Part shown: positions 49,601-61,699 of the stretch, piece by piece
Layout of the letters: every line of letters begins with the position of its first letter
How positions within the stretch are numbered: position 1 is the stretch's first letter
Source: Arctopsyche grandis
Lineage: Eukaryota; Arthropoda; Insecta; Trichoptera; Hydropsychidae
Assembly (NCBI RefSeq): GCF_051622035.1
Contig: NC_135360.1
Coordinates: 1,732,001-1,796,000, forward strand
DNA length: 64,000 nt
Direction: 5' to 3'
Position numbers and translations under genes: made by a program
The notes under the pieces: generated by a model
What the model was told of the DNA's origin: nothing
Database searches by the model: none
Seen by the model: the letters and a program-made list of their open reading frames with translations, nothing else

Positions 49601-52600
49601 TATCGACCACGATTTGTGCGTGCACTATGTTGAATCTTAAAAGGCCCATTTTATATGTCGTACATTCACCATCTCTAATCGAAGATTTTCTAAATAGCAC
49701 AAATAACAATAATTTTAGCATAAAATCAATTAGATCATAGTTCAATCATTTTTGGTTAAAAGAGGTTGTTACATTTTTTTCAATTTCTCTTGCAGTAATC
49801 CATACACACTTTCTTCTAAAACATCGGGTAAATTTCGGTGATAGTTTAAAATCAAGTTATTCACTTGAAAAGTTTGCATACTTTCAGTGAAATGTGACTC
49901 GTTTCCGTTATGCGCCACTACAAATAATTAGATAAACAGATTATTACATAGTGAATTGACTATGTACGAATATTAACTGCGTACCTGTGATGTTGAGCAT
50001 GCTATTTGTTAAAAAATCACTCTTCTCAGAATTACTCAACACGTCGTTCATATTACTTTGGTCAGTTTCTTTTTTTGAAGTATCCCATATAAATTTCTGT
50101 AGGAAAGAAAACCGAATATATGTACATATGTATTCTACAATGAAAATAATGGTTGTATATGAATATAAATCAAAATACATACTAGAAAATTATCATTTTC
50201 AATTTCTTCTTGAAGCTCTTTGACGGTAAACGAGTTTTTGAATTTCTTTAGCGACGTCGACATATCCTTGTAACGTTGAATGTCATCGTTTAACTTCATT
50301 ATCGTTTTCTTCATTAGATATATTTGCCGTTCGATCGTCAGGGCATCCTGTTTTGCATCTTGCAATTCGAAACCTAAAATTATAATTGAAATACATTGAA
50401 ATTCTGGTATAGATTTTTAAAGTTTAGTCACGTTTGATAAATAATGTGATTACGCACACTTGCGTTTTCCTTCTTCGTTCGTTAGTTTACATTCGTTTAT
50501 CTTATTTTTGAGTGTCAATTGAATTGTGTCTAATTTTTTATTGAGCTTTTCCTGCTCCTTTGGATAGTAGATTTGTGGAGGAGGACGAATAAACCCTAGT
50601 TTCTGCAAAAATAACGCAATATTTATAAATCAATACCACTCTTAGTACGACCTTTTTTGAATTACATTATAGCTAAAATTCGACATTAAGCCAAAATATG
50701 TAAGTAAATCGAGAAATATGACTATGGGGACTGATCTAGTTGTGAAGGTGTTCTTCACCACCAGTCCGCCATGTATTATAGACGAGTTCGTCTGTGTTTT
50801 AGTAGTTAATACTGCTGTTTGTTTGAATAAGGTACTTTATTGTTTGAATATACAAGTGTATAAATATGTTGTTGAAGCGGCTGGAATCGTAGTGTTCTCG
50901 AGACGGCTATTGGCTGTTGACTTGGTGTCGTGCGGGCCGCTGGATCTGCAATGGGTCGTTGCTCTGGATCCGGCTGAGTTGCAAGCGTTCTTCCATCGTA
51001 GGGTAGTGCAGTGGTAGCTGGTCAGATGCTGGATGTCGACTGCTGTCGTGGTGGCTGCTGCCTGTTGACTGGTCTGCTGCTGTGTGTCGACTCTTGTTGC
51101 TGTGGGTCGACTGAAGTTGTTTGGGGTGGACCTCCTTTTATATTGTTTTTGGGGATCCACGTGACTTGTGTTTGGCGATTGATTCTGAGAACCGCAGGTA
51201 GTGTTTACGTGTGCGAGTTATGCGAGGAATGTGGTTTGTTGTTTAGGGTGGACGTTTCTCGAATGTTTGGCGTCGTTCCACTCGATTTAGTTTAATGGAT
51301 GCAGGTGTTCTTCGACTTCGTGTCGTTCTGCTTGGTTTGTTGGGGTGGAATATGCTCGAATGTTTGGCGTCGTTCCACTCGATTTAGTTTAATGGATGCA
51401 GGTGTTCTTCGACTTGAGATGACGTCAATGGTTGAGCGTGAGAAATGTATTCTCCGTCGCAATAGATTTCGATTGCGGTGACGAGATTCCTTCATGACTA
51501 TATATAGAATGTACCAGAAGTAATGATTGTGAAGCAGATTCTTTTTCTGGTATTTGACAAAATATTATATATTGAACCTGGCTAGGAAATTTGCTTTGTA
51601 ATGTAAAAATGTATTATATAAATATGAAGGATGATGTGATCGTTTTTTTCCATATTTCATTTTTCAGCATTTCTTATGATTTTCCACTTGGTTATTTAGT
51701 TATTTTAATATTAAATGAAATTAATTACATATTGTCAAAATGTAATTTTATGGTTACTTAGTTATTTTAATATTAAATGAAATTAATTACATATTGCCAA
51801 AGATTGAAAAAAATAGATTTTCTCAATCTCGTTTTGCTTGATATTTTAACCATGGATGTGGATCTACGGTGAGATTGAGATTCGCGCATTTTTAGCAGTT
51901 TCATAACTGCGGGGGTCGGTATTTCTGAACAATGAAAGGTCAATAAGCAGCTATCGAAAACCGGGACATTTGGCTGTCCCGAAACAAACCCAGAATACCG
52001 GGACGCCTGGTATTCCTATATTTAGAACAGACAATCGTTAATTCTTCTTCTAATGCCGAACTACCATGGGCAGATATCGTTTATGGCCGGTGCGAATTCT
52101 TCCCTCTCATGGGCAAGCCGAAATAACTTTTCGAGACCGAGTCCATCCATGACCCGATCAGTTCCGGAGCCAAGAGAGCTCTTTCTCCCAAGCCACCTTT
52201 TGCCTTCTGTGATTGTTTGTAGAAGGCGATATTTGGGGCCGCAAATAATGTGGCCAAAGTATTCCATCTTACGGCGCTTCACCGTGTCAAGAAGCTCTCT
52301 CTTTTTATGAACTGGAGCTGGAGGACTGTTTCGTTTCTTACATGCTCCTTCCACGAGATCTTTAGCATCCTCCGGTAACACCACAAAGGACTCTATCCTG
52401 TTCATGGATGCCACTAACAGCGTCCACGTTTCGCATCCGTACAGTAAAACCGACCAAACATACGAGTGCAGGACTCAAGCGCAATTTCATAGACAACACA
52501 AAACATTTTTCAATCGTTAATTGCTATAATGAAAAGTAAAAAGAGGTGCAGTTTGGCTACTCACAGTAGCAGAACTATTCTCCCGTTGCTTATATTGTTT

Positions 52601-52863
52601 GATTTCTTTCAACAGAATGTTTCTTCGTATATTGTTAATTTGTTGTTTGGATTTGATGAGTGTCATCATCTTCCTCCAAAAGGTGGGGAGTCGACCGCGA
52701 CACAACCTGCAAATAAGCAAAATAGCCATTAAATAGAATTGAGATGGCTAAAGATGTGTGTGTGTGTAATTTACGTGTCCCAGTCGGTGAGTTGGGCCTC
52801 ATCCAGAGGAAAGCCAAGAGAAAGCAGCCAAAGACGCACTGCATCGGGACCGTCTTCAGACAT
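46694..52863 (-). CDS. HAUS5: HAUS augmin-like complex subunit 5-like protein (12 exons, 631 aa)
   Basis: Exons on the - strand: 52775-52863, 52565-52706, 50458-50602, 50183-50373, 49985-50096, 49773-49917, 49545-49689, 47689-47937, 47414-47609, 47172-47325, 46954-47096, 46694-46878. All phases join to 1896 bases, Met to stop. The start MSEDGPDAVRLWLLSLGFPL is followed by TLCRGRLPTFWRKMMTLIKS and INNIRRNILL. This matches the N-terminal pattern of HAUS5 (L-C-x-G-x-x-x-x-W ... I-R-x-N-L-L), and the length is near the human protein's roughly 630. The middle is coiled-coil (KEQEKLNKKLDTIQLTLKNK; LMKKTIMKLNDDIQRYKDM). Near the end, EMEWFKSYGDRSCTCYHCKW and a CLECNLTKREE segment are Cys-rich. Augmin recruits gamma-tubulin to spindle microtubules; Drosophila's subunit is Dgt5. 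Orthology is inferred from memory of the pattern. A generic coiled-coil kinetochore or spindle protein is the alternative. Confidence 0.72.
47938..49544. other. HAUS5-like intron 7; repeat content
   Basis: TTAACCCTCCCTCACC at 48107 and CCTTCAAAGGTTAA ending at 48690 could bound a TTAA-target element, but the two ends are poorly inverted. A GGAATCGGAACTGAAA minisatellite is at 48725-48905. A degenerate Helitron-like 5' end (- strand, CTCTTCCGAAATTACAACTG) is at 49283-49303. Exons 7 and 8 join in phase. Confidence 0.45.
48725..48905. repeat. Degenerate GGAATCGGAACTGAAA minisatellite
   Basis: Repeated GGAACTGAAA, GGGAATCGG and ATCCGGAA words, closely related to the tandem at 23480-23690. As there, it is followed by a Helitron-like terminus, about 400 bases downstream. 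Confidence 0.6.
50741..51500 (-). mobile_element. LTR-like segment in HAUS5-like intron 2
   Basis: On the - strand a TATAAAAGG promoter-like word (around 51132-51140) precedes an AATAAAGTACC polyadenylation-like word (around 50832-50842), the order expected within an LTR. A 97-bp unit starting GAATGTTTGGCGTCGTTCCA is present twice (51261 and 51358). The ends are not certain and no internal gag-pol is present. Confidence 0.4.
51692..51805. repeat. 62-bp tandem duplication
   Basis: TTATTTAGTTATTTTAATAT at 51692 recurs at 51754 with one or two changes, followed each time by AAATGAAATTAATTACATAT. Confidence 0.85.
52061..52480 (-). pseudogene. LINE (RTE-like) C-terminal reverse transcriptase fragment
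   Basis: The - strand frame reads VLLYGCETWTLLVASMNRIE, later KRRKMEYFGHIICGPKYRLL and LFRLAHEREEFAPAINDI, then a stop. Y-G-x-E-T-W and K-x-x-Y-F-G-H are typical of the ends of RTE-type and related LINE polymerases in insects. All catalytic motifs are missing, so it is a 5'-truncated copy inside the intron. Confidence 0.7.
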
Positions 52864-54000
52864 CCTCACCAATCCAACGACAATAGTGATTAAATTAAAC
52901 GAGAACGAGCACAGGAACGCGAACAGCGAAACTCATCAACTGTCAAATGTCAAATTCAAGTTTGAAAAGTAACGACAATGGCCTATTCGCCACCACTACA
53001 TATCGTTAAATGTAGAATATTTACATGGTAAACGGATTATTGCGCAGATTGCGATAATCGTTGTCACAAAAATCGCGAATACGGAATATCTGGCACTCGA
53101 GTTCTCGTTAGTACAATATTTCAGAGATCTGGAGCGGAGCAACGAGTTTTTACAGGAGCAGAGCCGGAGCACGAAAATTTTTAGTGCTCCACTTTTATGT
53201 ATTAGAATTTCTTTCGGAATTTAAAAATTAAATGAATGTAGTTTTTCAATTTATGATTAATTCAATATTTGATGGTTTATTATAATGGAATCATTTGACA
53301 TGTGACACACCATATAGCTTGGTTATATATTATTTTATATAATTTTTTTCACCTATAGGGAGGTTGAAGGTTTTGGACCGTTTCCCAGCCTATGGAAATT
53401 CAGTTGAATTTTGAAGAGGATCTTTATTACTCGATTAATACAGGTGTATTTGTATGTACAGCGAATTAGGTAAAGGATTCACTGGAACGAGCTAGGTCAA
53501 GTTACTGAAGCTCACTGGCATCTGGGGATGATGCACAGGTTTATAAAGGTGTTGCTTGAGCAACGCGTAGCTGGGCTGGTGAGATCACGTTCTGGAAGAT
53601 TCCGACGGGGTCGAGGTCTTCATTTGTGTTCGATGTTGGATGCGTAGCTGCGTATCCTTGGGATTTCCCGTGTACTCGTGATTGCGTATCTGGAGCGAGT
53701 CGAATCGCCTTTATGGGTAAGCTGGATGAAGTATTTCGGCCACGGCTTACTTTCGTGTACGAGAAGAGGACACGATGATGTCATTTGTACAGATTAAGTT
53801 CGATGGGGGAAATAGGTGATAGGAAATAGGTAATCACAAGTCGTGCTATATCTCTACACACCTATTGTTGTTTTGTACAAATAAATGTGTGCGCGCGCTT
53901 TCTTTTTTATTTTTCCATCGTGAAATTATATTCTTTATTATTTTCTCTATTCTTGTTTCTGTGGTAGTTTGGGACAACCATGTGCGCACCGTTATATCTA
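52864..54000. other. Intergenic upstream of HAUS5-like gene; GCTCC repeat and LTR-like piece
   Basis: Just upstream of the HAUS5-like start the sequence is moderately GC-rich and may hold its promoter; no TATA box was recognised. A repeat with GATCTGGAGCGGAGCAACG lies at 53118-53225, inverted copy at 32470-32600. Confidence 0.4.
53357..53860 (-). mobile_element. Possible solo LTR flanked by CCTAT
   Basis: CCTAT occurs at 53352-53356 and 53861-53865. The - strand starts TGTGTAGAGATATAGC and has TTTATAAACC (around 53539-53548) before AATAAAGATCC (around 53420-53430). The far end reads ...CCTCCCT and not CA, which argues against a standard LTR. Confidence 0.35.
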
Positions 54001-55988
54001 CATCAGTGCTACTCAAACTTTTTCAGCTGGCGGACCAGTATATATTTTTCAGTAATTCTCACGAACCAGCATCATATTTTAAAATAAAAAAGTTATATAT
54101 GTATATGGTTGAAAACTTGTAAACAAATAAAAATAAAATAAAATCTTAGTAGTAAAATTTATTTTATTGAATTCAAAGAAGTACAATATGTATATACTTA
54201 GACAAAGATAAAAAATGAAAAAAAAAAAAAAAAACAAATGAGACATGAGTTTGTTTGTTATTAAATACCTTATCCAGTCGTGGTTTAATCGAAGACAATG
54301 CCACACACAATATGTAGATCATAAATATCCACACTATTACGATGTTTTGTTTTAATTTTACTCATGGTTAAGAAACCAGTCTCGCAAAGGTAAGTTGATT
54401 TAAATGGTAAGAGAGTTTTCACTGCAAGTTCATAAATATATGGGAAATCTACTTTTAATTTGATCCATTAGCTTGCAAGTGAAGTTGTGGTTTCAAAACA
54501 TTTTTTTTTAATTATTGATTTGCAGTCAGATCAATTAGTTTATCTTCCACATTACGTGATATATCATCATTCCATGGCAAAAATGGATTTCATATACATC
54601 CTTTTCCCTTTCATGGATCATCATGTGGTGGAAAATAGAAATCGAATCGCTCTGATAAATTTGTCAAATGACAACTGATTATATCGCGCAAAGACGTCAT
54701 ATTAAGCTCCTCTCCTCCTTCTTAAATAAAATCAGCCGAATTGTGAAACACATGTCATAGCAATCTTTTGGAGGTATGTAAAAAAATGAAAAAAATATGA
54801 AAAAAACTGAAAAAAATGAAAAAAAAAAATTGGTTCCCCATACTGGTTGATGGTTGATCGTCCGTCACATACAAATATATGTATATTTAGCGACAGTCGG
54901 TTTTTATATATGTACATATATGTAGTATATTCGTGAACACCCGTTAACCGACAGTGGCAGTTTACCGGACTTTTCTTCCACTATTTTAATCGACCATTTA
55001 AATATCTGTGCTCTTCACGATCTCAGGTATTGTATCAATGTGATGAAAATATAATTTAAAAAATCATTAAATTTAATTAACCAGATGTGGGATTTTTTCC
55101 TCTTAGAAAAGTCTAAAATATTGTGAACACACGGTTTTTTTACCACACCCCTGAACGTATCAAGCTGAAAATTTATATTTTTATTCTTTATGTACTAATA
55201 TTGATAAGGTTTTGGTCAGAAAGCAATTTTATTAAATAACTAAAACTTTTTTTGGATCGAATTCGTTACACATGAAGTTTAAATCCATCTCATTCGTTGT
55301 TTTGTGAGAGAATGGACGTCTGCAAATAAAAATACGAGAAATAAAATCATTTTTGATTGAAAAGATTCCGTAAAATATTAATTTAAAACCTTTCTTAAAA
55401 ACAAAAAATAAATACGAACTTTCGGAAAAATAAACGTTACACATCTGTTTTTGAGACAAAATAAAGTAAAGGAGACCTTTCTAACGATTTGCTCCATAAG
55501 ATGAACAATTTCTAAAAATTTTACCCAAGGCATACAATTTAAAAACCAAAATATACTTGCTTCGAAATAATAAAATCTTTTTTTTTCAAAGCAAGCAGCG
55601 ATTATTTTATTAGTTACTAAGCTACCCAAAAGTAACATAAGAAATAAACGTGGCATACGTAGATCCATAGTATCTCATTAATCATTTAATTCACACTATT
55701 CCTAAATTTAGGGGGGGGGAGGCGAGTGCCTCCCTATGCCCCCCACCTGAAAAAATTGCACGTGTTAAATGCACGTGGAGATTAACAGTGGGAATACCAT
55801 CGTTGACTTTCACTTAAAGTAAATCTTCTTGCAATTATATTTGCAGTTCCGTTAATTCTACGAAGGGAAGTCGTAAACAAATTACTGTTTCAGTTGTAAA
55901 TAAAATGAGGTGGACCTTACACTATTTTTATTTTTATATACATACAATTTAAATCGTCTTCCAATCCCACTGTAGCCATCTCACTCCA

Positions 55989-56398
55989 GTTTCGTTCAAA
56001 ATGTCATGACACGTTTAGCCCTATAAAACCAATTCACTCTACCGTGCTTAAAAAGAGTGGAACTTTCAAAAATGAAAAAAAAAAGATTAATCAAAAGAAA
56101 TACCAATTCTTTAAGTGAAAATCCAAATAATTCAAATTTGTATGTGAAAAAATATATTTGAAGAAATACACTATTACGTTTCAGAAGCGCTGGTATAAAG
56201 ACAATTAAAGGAAATATTTTGATTACTTTGAATAAATAATTAAGAAAATATAAAAATAAAAAATATGTAAATAATTGAGAAACGTTACTTGAAATTTTTG
56301 ACAATTACTGAAAACATAGATGAATAAAATTATCCCATAAAAATACTATTAAACATAATAAAAGTGTGAAAAACCATCTTAAAATCAGTCGAAAATCA
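55989..56398. repeat. Block repeated at 63610-64000
   Basis: Starts GTTTCGTTCAAAATGTCATG. It is nearly identical to the right edge of the window over about 390 bases, with single-base changes and small A-run differences. Both copies share CGTTTAGCCCTATAAAACCA and AGAAGCGCTGGTATAAAGAC. Confidence 0.9.
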
Positions 56399-57138
56399 TT
56401 GAAAAAACACAAAAAAATGTATTCATCAAAATTTTTTTATCGGAGAGTCTCTGGTACTACAAACCGTTTGAGAATAACTGGAATTTAATAATCGGACAGA
56501 AATATGCGAAATCATTTGAATTTGTGAAGTTACATTATTTGGAAATCAACTTTAGGATAAAAACATATTAATAAAATAAAAGTTTCAGAGCTACTGATAT
56601 TAACATATTGATTATTTCTCATAAAAGTTAACAATACTAGAAAATTTCACAATTCGATAAAAACCACGATATAACAGAATAAAAATGTAAAAGTATTTGA
56701 GAAACCTTCGTAAATCATTTGAGAGCCGTTGGAATGTAGCAAATTGCAAAAACATATATGAAATTCATCTTCATTTTTAAATAAAAGTTATAATTATGAA
56801 AAGTTTGAGAATCACTTAATGAATAATGGAAAAGTATTATTAAATCGACGAAAAGTGGGAAAAATATTTGAGAGCCAAAGAAACATACAAAATTTATTTT
56901 CAATTTCGAATTAATTTCACGAATTTAAAGTCGTATATAGAAATGAAATATAACATTTCTGGATTGAATTGAATTGAATTCATTTTTATGTTTAAAATTT
57001 GTATGTATATGTTTTTGATTTTGGCCATTCTCTGATTTTTCAGTTCATTTAGATAATATTAATTATTCATGAGTAAATAAACATTAAATATTGACAGAAA
57101 AATAAAATATATTTTGAGAAGTTGTTGCATATTATGTA

Positions 57139-57144
57139 TTTATT
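57139..57144 (-). terminator. Polyadenylation signal AATAAA (kelch-like gene)
   Basis: AATAAA on the - strand about 95 bases after the stop codon of the kelch-like gene. Confidence 0.55.
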
Positions 57145-57237
57145 CAAACATTTGGATAAATTAAAAAATCAAAAAGTACATTTAATGATTATTTAATATT
57201 ACATTTTTTTCAAATAATACAAAAAAACTGCAGTCGA

Positions 57238-59565
57238 TCAAATAATCGAATCATATGGAATGACATGTGCATTAAAATAAGCTCTATCTCTGCTTAGCCT
57301 TGTTGAAGCTTTCCAAGATTTGTTCGTCTCGTCGTATTCCCAAACATCAATTAAATCACTTTTTCCATCAAATCCACCTGAATATCAAAACAATAAATTA
57401 ATTCTACATTCAAGACCCATAAATTCAATTTAAGTTGTAAAATAAACTCACCCATGCTAAACAGTTTATTTTGGAAACAGCCGAGACTGATTCCGAATGC
57501 AGGTTCCGGTAGTTTGAGGAATGCAGTCCACACATTTGCATTCGGATCGTAATGCTCCACACTGTCTAAACGTGAAGAAGTTTGACTGTCATATCCACCA
57601 GCGACGTAAAGTTTGTCTTTGAATGCGACGCTCTAAAATGGTAAAATCAAAATTTAGTTCACTTTATTTTGGAGAGTTGTATATTATTTGCGATAGTTGT
57701 GAATAAAATTAATTGATGTTCACCGAATGACTTCGTCTTCCCTGAATCATCTGAGCGCGGTAAGTCCAAGAATTGGTCTCCACTGAATACATCTGCACTT
57801 TATTCGTGGATACATATTTTCCATTTTCATCTGTAAGCCCGCCTGTTATGTATATTTTATCGGCGATGACAGAAGCACTATGAACACTAACTGCCATCAA
57901 CAATGAAGCGATGATCTCCCAATCCCCAGTGTCGCTGCTCCACCTAATCGAAATCAATAATCGTCAACTTCTCCTTCAATCGATCTGATGAAATGATTGC
58001 AATTTAATCACCTTTCCACTGAAGATAAATTGTCACCATCAGAACCACCAATGGCGTAAACATCCGTGGACGAACCGCGCTGAAGTGTGACTGCTGAGAA
58101 AGAACGACGAGCTTGATTTAACGGTTTCAATGGCTTTTTCTCACCGCTTTTCAAATCCATGTATTCCACCTGAAAACAAATAAATTGGTTATATTCCGAT
58201 TTCTCTAAGCAGCTACTTCGCAACACCGGAAAACTTTACTGAATTCACTGCTGCATATGAAGAATTCCATCCGCCGATGATAAGGATCCAATCTCCCACG
58301 AGGACAGACGCAAACCATTTTTTATTTATTCCAATGTTTTTGGATAGAGTCCAACTGTTCTTAAGTCCGTCAAATATATCGATGGTGTTTGCTTCCTGAA
58401 AACACGTTATGCAATAAAATAATTAATTTACAATTACAATCCAATCAAAATATTATACTTGTGATACAAAACTCACATCAATAGTCGATCCCCCAACCAG
58501 TGCCATTTTATATCCTTTTATTTTTCTACGAGGGGTCTCTCTTGGGATGAAAGATTTATCATTCTTGTTTATAATTTCTTGTCTAATAGTGGTCATACAC
58601 TCTGCACACAAAAGACAGAACGTCATTACTTCGTTGACGATAAACTGAAAATATAACACATTATTCGAATGATTTTTATCACTAAACTGTAACATTCATT
58701 TAATTTGAAATACCTCCATCGAGAGCAAGGATAACCTCACGGATCTCATCAGCTGTGCCAAGTCACTTTTACGGTTCGCATTACCATGATTTACCCACAA
58801 TTTTACAGCATTGAACACGTCTTCTTCGGAAGGCACGTTCAAATAATCCGATTTCAAGATTTCGTTCACGTTGGAGACCCGCAGATTGAGAAAATCTTTA
58901 GTTTTGTGCAGCTAAAGCAGAAGGGGAGTTGAAAATATTTAAGTGAAATATTTTTTTATATAATCAACCCTCACCGTCTCGAAATTTCCCAGAGTCAAAT
59001 CCATTGCCTCTGTCTTCAAATCGGAATCTTCCGTTGATTTCAAAACTTCCAAACAATTGGAAAGATCGACCGTTTCATATCGCGGTGGAATTTTCACTTC
59101 GAGTCGATTTGCTAGCTCCATTAATTTGTCGTAGTGACGGTCAGCTATGCCTAAAATTATATTTCAATTATTAAATTTAATGACGAACACACACGCATTT
59201 TGAATTGATTATTTCAGATAATAATGAACTCGTACTTATTTCTCCAGTGTAACAATACTTCAGGATTGCATCGATAACGTCAAAGTCAAAAGGGGAAAAT
59301 ATCTCCTCCAATTGATCTTTGTTTGTCCAAAAGAATTCGCTGCACGCCGATAACACGACCAAATGCACGTAGAAGCTGCAATTAGGATAAATGATAATTA
59401 AACTGACAAAACAATTTGGATTTTAAGTATATTTGGATTCGAATTTAAATACTATCGGCCTCGAACAGCAAAACTCGTGTCGCATTTCTTATCTCGTTTC
59501 ATGGCGTCATAAAAATACTCCACCCGTTTTGCCGCAAAATCGGAACTCGCCTTCACTACGAACAT
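57238..59565 (-). CDS. BTB-BACK-Kelch (kelch-like) protein, 10 exons, 549 aa
   Basis: Exons on the - strand: 59453-59565, 59236-59375, 58975-59150, 58714-58911, 58477-58644, 58240-58395, 58012-58169, 57724-57943, 57452-57632, 57238-57377. They total 1650 bases in frame, Met to stop. A BTB domain comes first (CDTSFAVRGRYFYVHLVVLS, ACSEFFWTN, YCYTGEI). BACK follows (LHKTKDFLNLRVSNVNEILK, EEDVFNAVKLWVNH), then about five or six kelch repeats (ALVGGS, ILIIGGWNS, VYAIGGSDGDN, IYITGGLTDE, LYVAGGYDSQ, LFSMGGFDGK). Family members usually bring substrates to Cullin-3 ubiquitin ligases in the cytoplasm. The BTB is short and divergent for its family: the segment after CSEFFW lacks the usual E-x-x-x-x-x-I-x-L pattern. 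No orthologue is named. Confidence 0.92.
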
Positions 59566-59594
59566 CTTGTTTCTGATTTTCTCTTAGATTTCTC

Positions 59595-59661
59595 CTGAAA
59601 AACAAAGTAAAAAATTAGACAATATAACTATAAGTGCTGAGCATAATAAAGTTCGACTTAC
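59595..59661 (-). other. 5' UTR intron of kelch-like gene
   Basis: On the - strand GTGGTAAGTCGAAC gives a strong donor and TTTTTCAG a good acceptor 29 bases before the ATG; the intron would be 67 bp. Transcript evidence is lacking. Confidence 0.55.
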
Positions 59662-61600
59662 CACTTCGAAAGAATAGCAGCGACTGATTTGGAGCACTGT
59701 CGTTCTGCGGTTTTATCTCGATAGATAAGGATATCTCAACCCTTTCGTTGCATTGAAACGTATATTAATTATTTACTGAAGTTAATTATTTCTCATAAAT
59801 GCCATGACAGGTGACCAACATACGGGAAGATATAATTGAACTTTAGTTAAGATCAGGGCTTTGGAGTCAGACTCCGACGTTTTGCTATGATTCGATTCGG
59901 ACTCGAATCATTATATTATAGTATGATAGACTTTACTTGTCAATGCATAAAATTATTAAAAATGAAAATAATTGCGATATTTAAAATATAAAAAAATTAA
60001 AGGAATTAAAAAAAATTACTAAATTTATCGAATGTTACCCAATTTATCGAATTATTGGTAAATAAATATTTAAGCACATCAAAATACGTGCAAGTCAACT
60101 ATTTTATTTTTAAGGTAAATAAAATAAGGTTTAAATAAGCAAAGTAATGTTAAGTTATTTTATTTATTTATTTATTCATAATCATTGAGAAGATTGAATT
60201 TATTTTTATTCCCTCTCAATTTTGTAATAAACGTTATCTTTAAATAAACAAAAATATTTAATAGTGATGTTGTGTCTGGATTGGTATTTGGATTTTGATT
60301 TATGAAATTTCAATAATTAAATTGAAAAAGCGATATTCACATATTTTGCAGGAATTAAAACAGTTTTTAGAGTTTTTTGAAACGAACTTACGGGTAAAAG
60401 GTTAGTGCTTGATTATTTACGCGGATGTGGCATTATACTACAGAAAAACATGTTTTTACAATAATAAAGAAAAACCGCAAGGAAATAACCACTCATTCGA
60501 TATAAAAAAAATCATCTTCTCACAGATAAAACACATTTTGAAATTAAAATTAAGATCATCGTTAATAGAATTCGACAAACTACTCAAATCCGCCATGCAT
60601 ATTTTGCACTCAAGAGGAATAAAATCTAAAGTAAGCAATTAATAAGAATTGATTAATAACCGAAAAATGTATTTTCTTCAAGATAATTTCAATGATAGTG
60701 GAAAAACCGCACAAAAAAACAACTGATTATTGAAAATAGCATCGGAATGTTCGAACACGAACACGAAAATTTGAACTGGAAATTTTAAATAATGTTTATT
60801 AAATTTTAGGTCTTTTCTTAAGTTTTTGGATTGAATTGTCTCATAAGCCACTCAACGGATCGAGATGAATCGTAAAAGTTATGATAACCCTTTCATTTTG
60901 AACAGGAAATCGACAGATTTTAAGACATCGACCGAACAACACCAAGATATAGAAAAATCGCGCGATTTATAAAACCCATATATCTCCGAATCTCGAGCCA
61001 ATCATCATTTTTTATTACCAGATTCGTGTTCACTGGGCATAATTCTATACGAAAAGTCATATCTCGTCTCTGAACCAAAAAAAAAGTCGTCATTTGCCGA
61101 ACAGTGTAATCGATCATATGTAATGTATGTACATATGTACATACACGTTCACACATACCGGCTATGAGCATTTTCAATACAAATTGAACACAGACCAACG
61201 TTGAACAAGACTAACGTTGTACTTCCGGGTTACGAATTCCGTTAGTACCCCGCTTCCGGTTTATTATATTTAGTGATTTTTTTTTTATTTTCATCATATT
61301 GATTTCATCACATTGAAAATTTTCAGTAACCAATACTAAGATCCAGTTCAATAGGACGAACAGTGTTCAAAACTTCCCTAAAATACACTGACACACAATA
61401 AACATACAGACACTCACACAGAAACACAGACACACACACATTTTTTCTAGATCACGAAAACGTGATCAGAGGTCGATTCTGAGTTCGAATCAGGTAAAAT
61501 ATGCTTTAAATATCATTGCGGTTGAGCACAATATCTGCGACACCATACAGGCCGTTCATACCATTTCGTGGAAACGGCAAGCCGGCGTCAAAACGGGTGG
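59662..61600. other. Intergenic upstream of kelch-like gene; repeats
   Basis: CAGGGCTTTGGAGTCAGACT at 59857 resembles a hAT terminus. Fragments of the 19.9-kb and 27.2-kb repeats are at 61140-61500. ATAAGCCACTCAACGGATCG at 60841 is repeated at 63509. No gene recognised. Confidence 0.45.
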
Positions 61601-61699
61601 CAAACAAATGGACTATGACTGTCATTGCTCATCCCACCATTGTTCATTATATAATGTTGTTTTATGTTTTTTTCCATATTATTTTTGTAAAAACAATAT

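Larger units (their letters stand above)
54001..57237. other. Intergenic; repeat fragments, no gene recognised
   Basis: Starts with CAGTGCTACTCAAACTTTTT, a hAT-terminus-like motif without a partner. A fragment of the 19.9-kb repeat is at 54940-55210. On the - strand at 55378-55668 a frame MDLRMPRLFLMLLLGSLVTN looks signal-peptide-like but breaks up in AT-rich sequence. A block at 55989-56398 is repeated at 63610-64000. Poly-G/C words at 55712-55746. Confidence 0.45.

Noticed and set aside
55232..55668. Secreted-protein gene on the - strand
   Set aside because: The hydrophobic start is followed by frame change and AT-rich low-information sequence; no exon boundaries.
59855..59890. Complete hAT element starting CAGGGCTTTGGAGTC
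   Set aside because: No matching inverted end or 8-bp duplication found.
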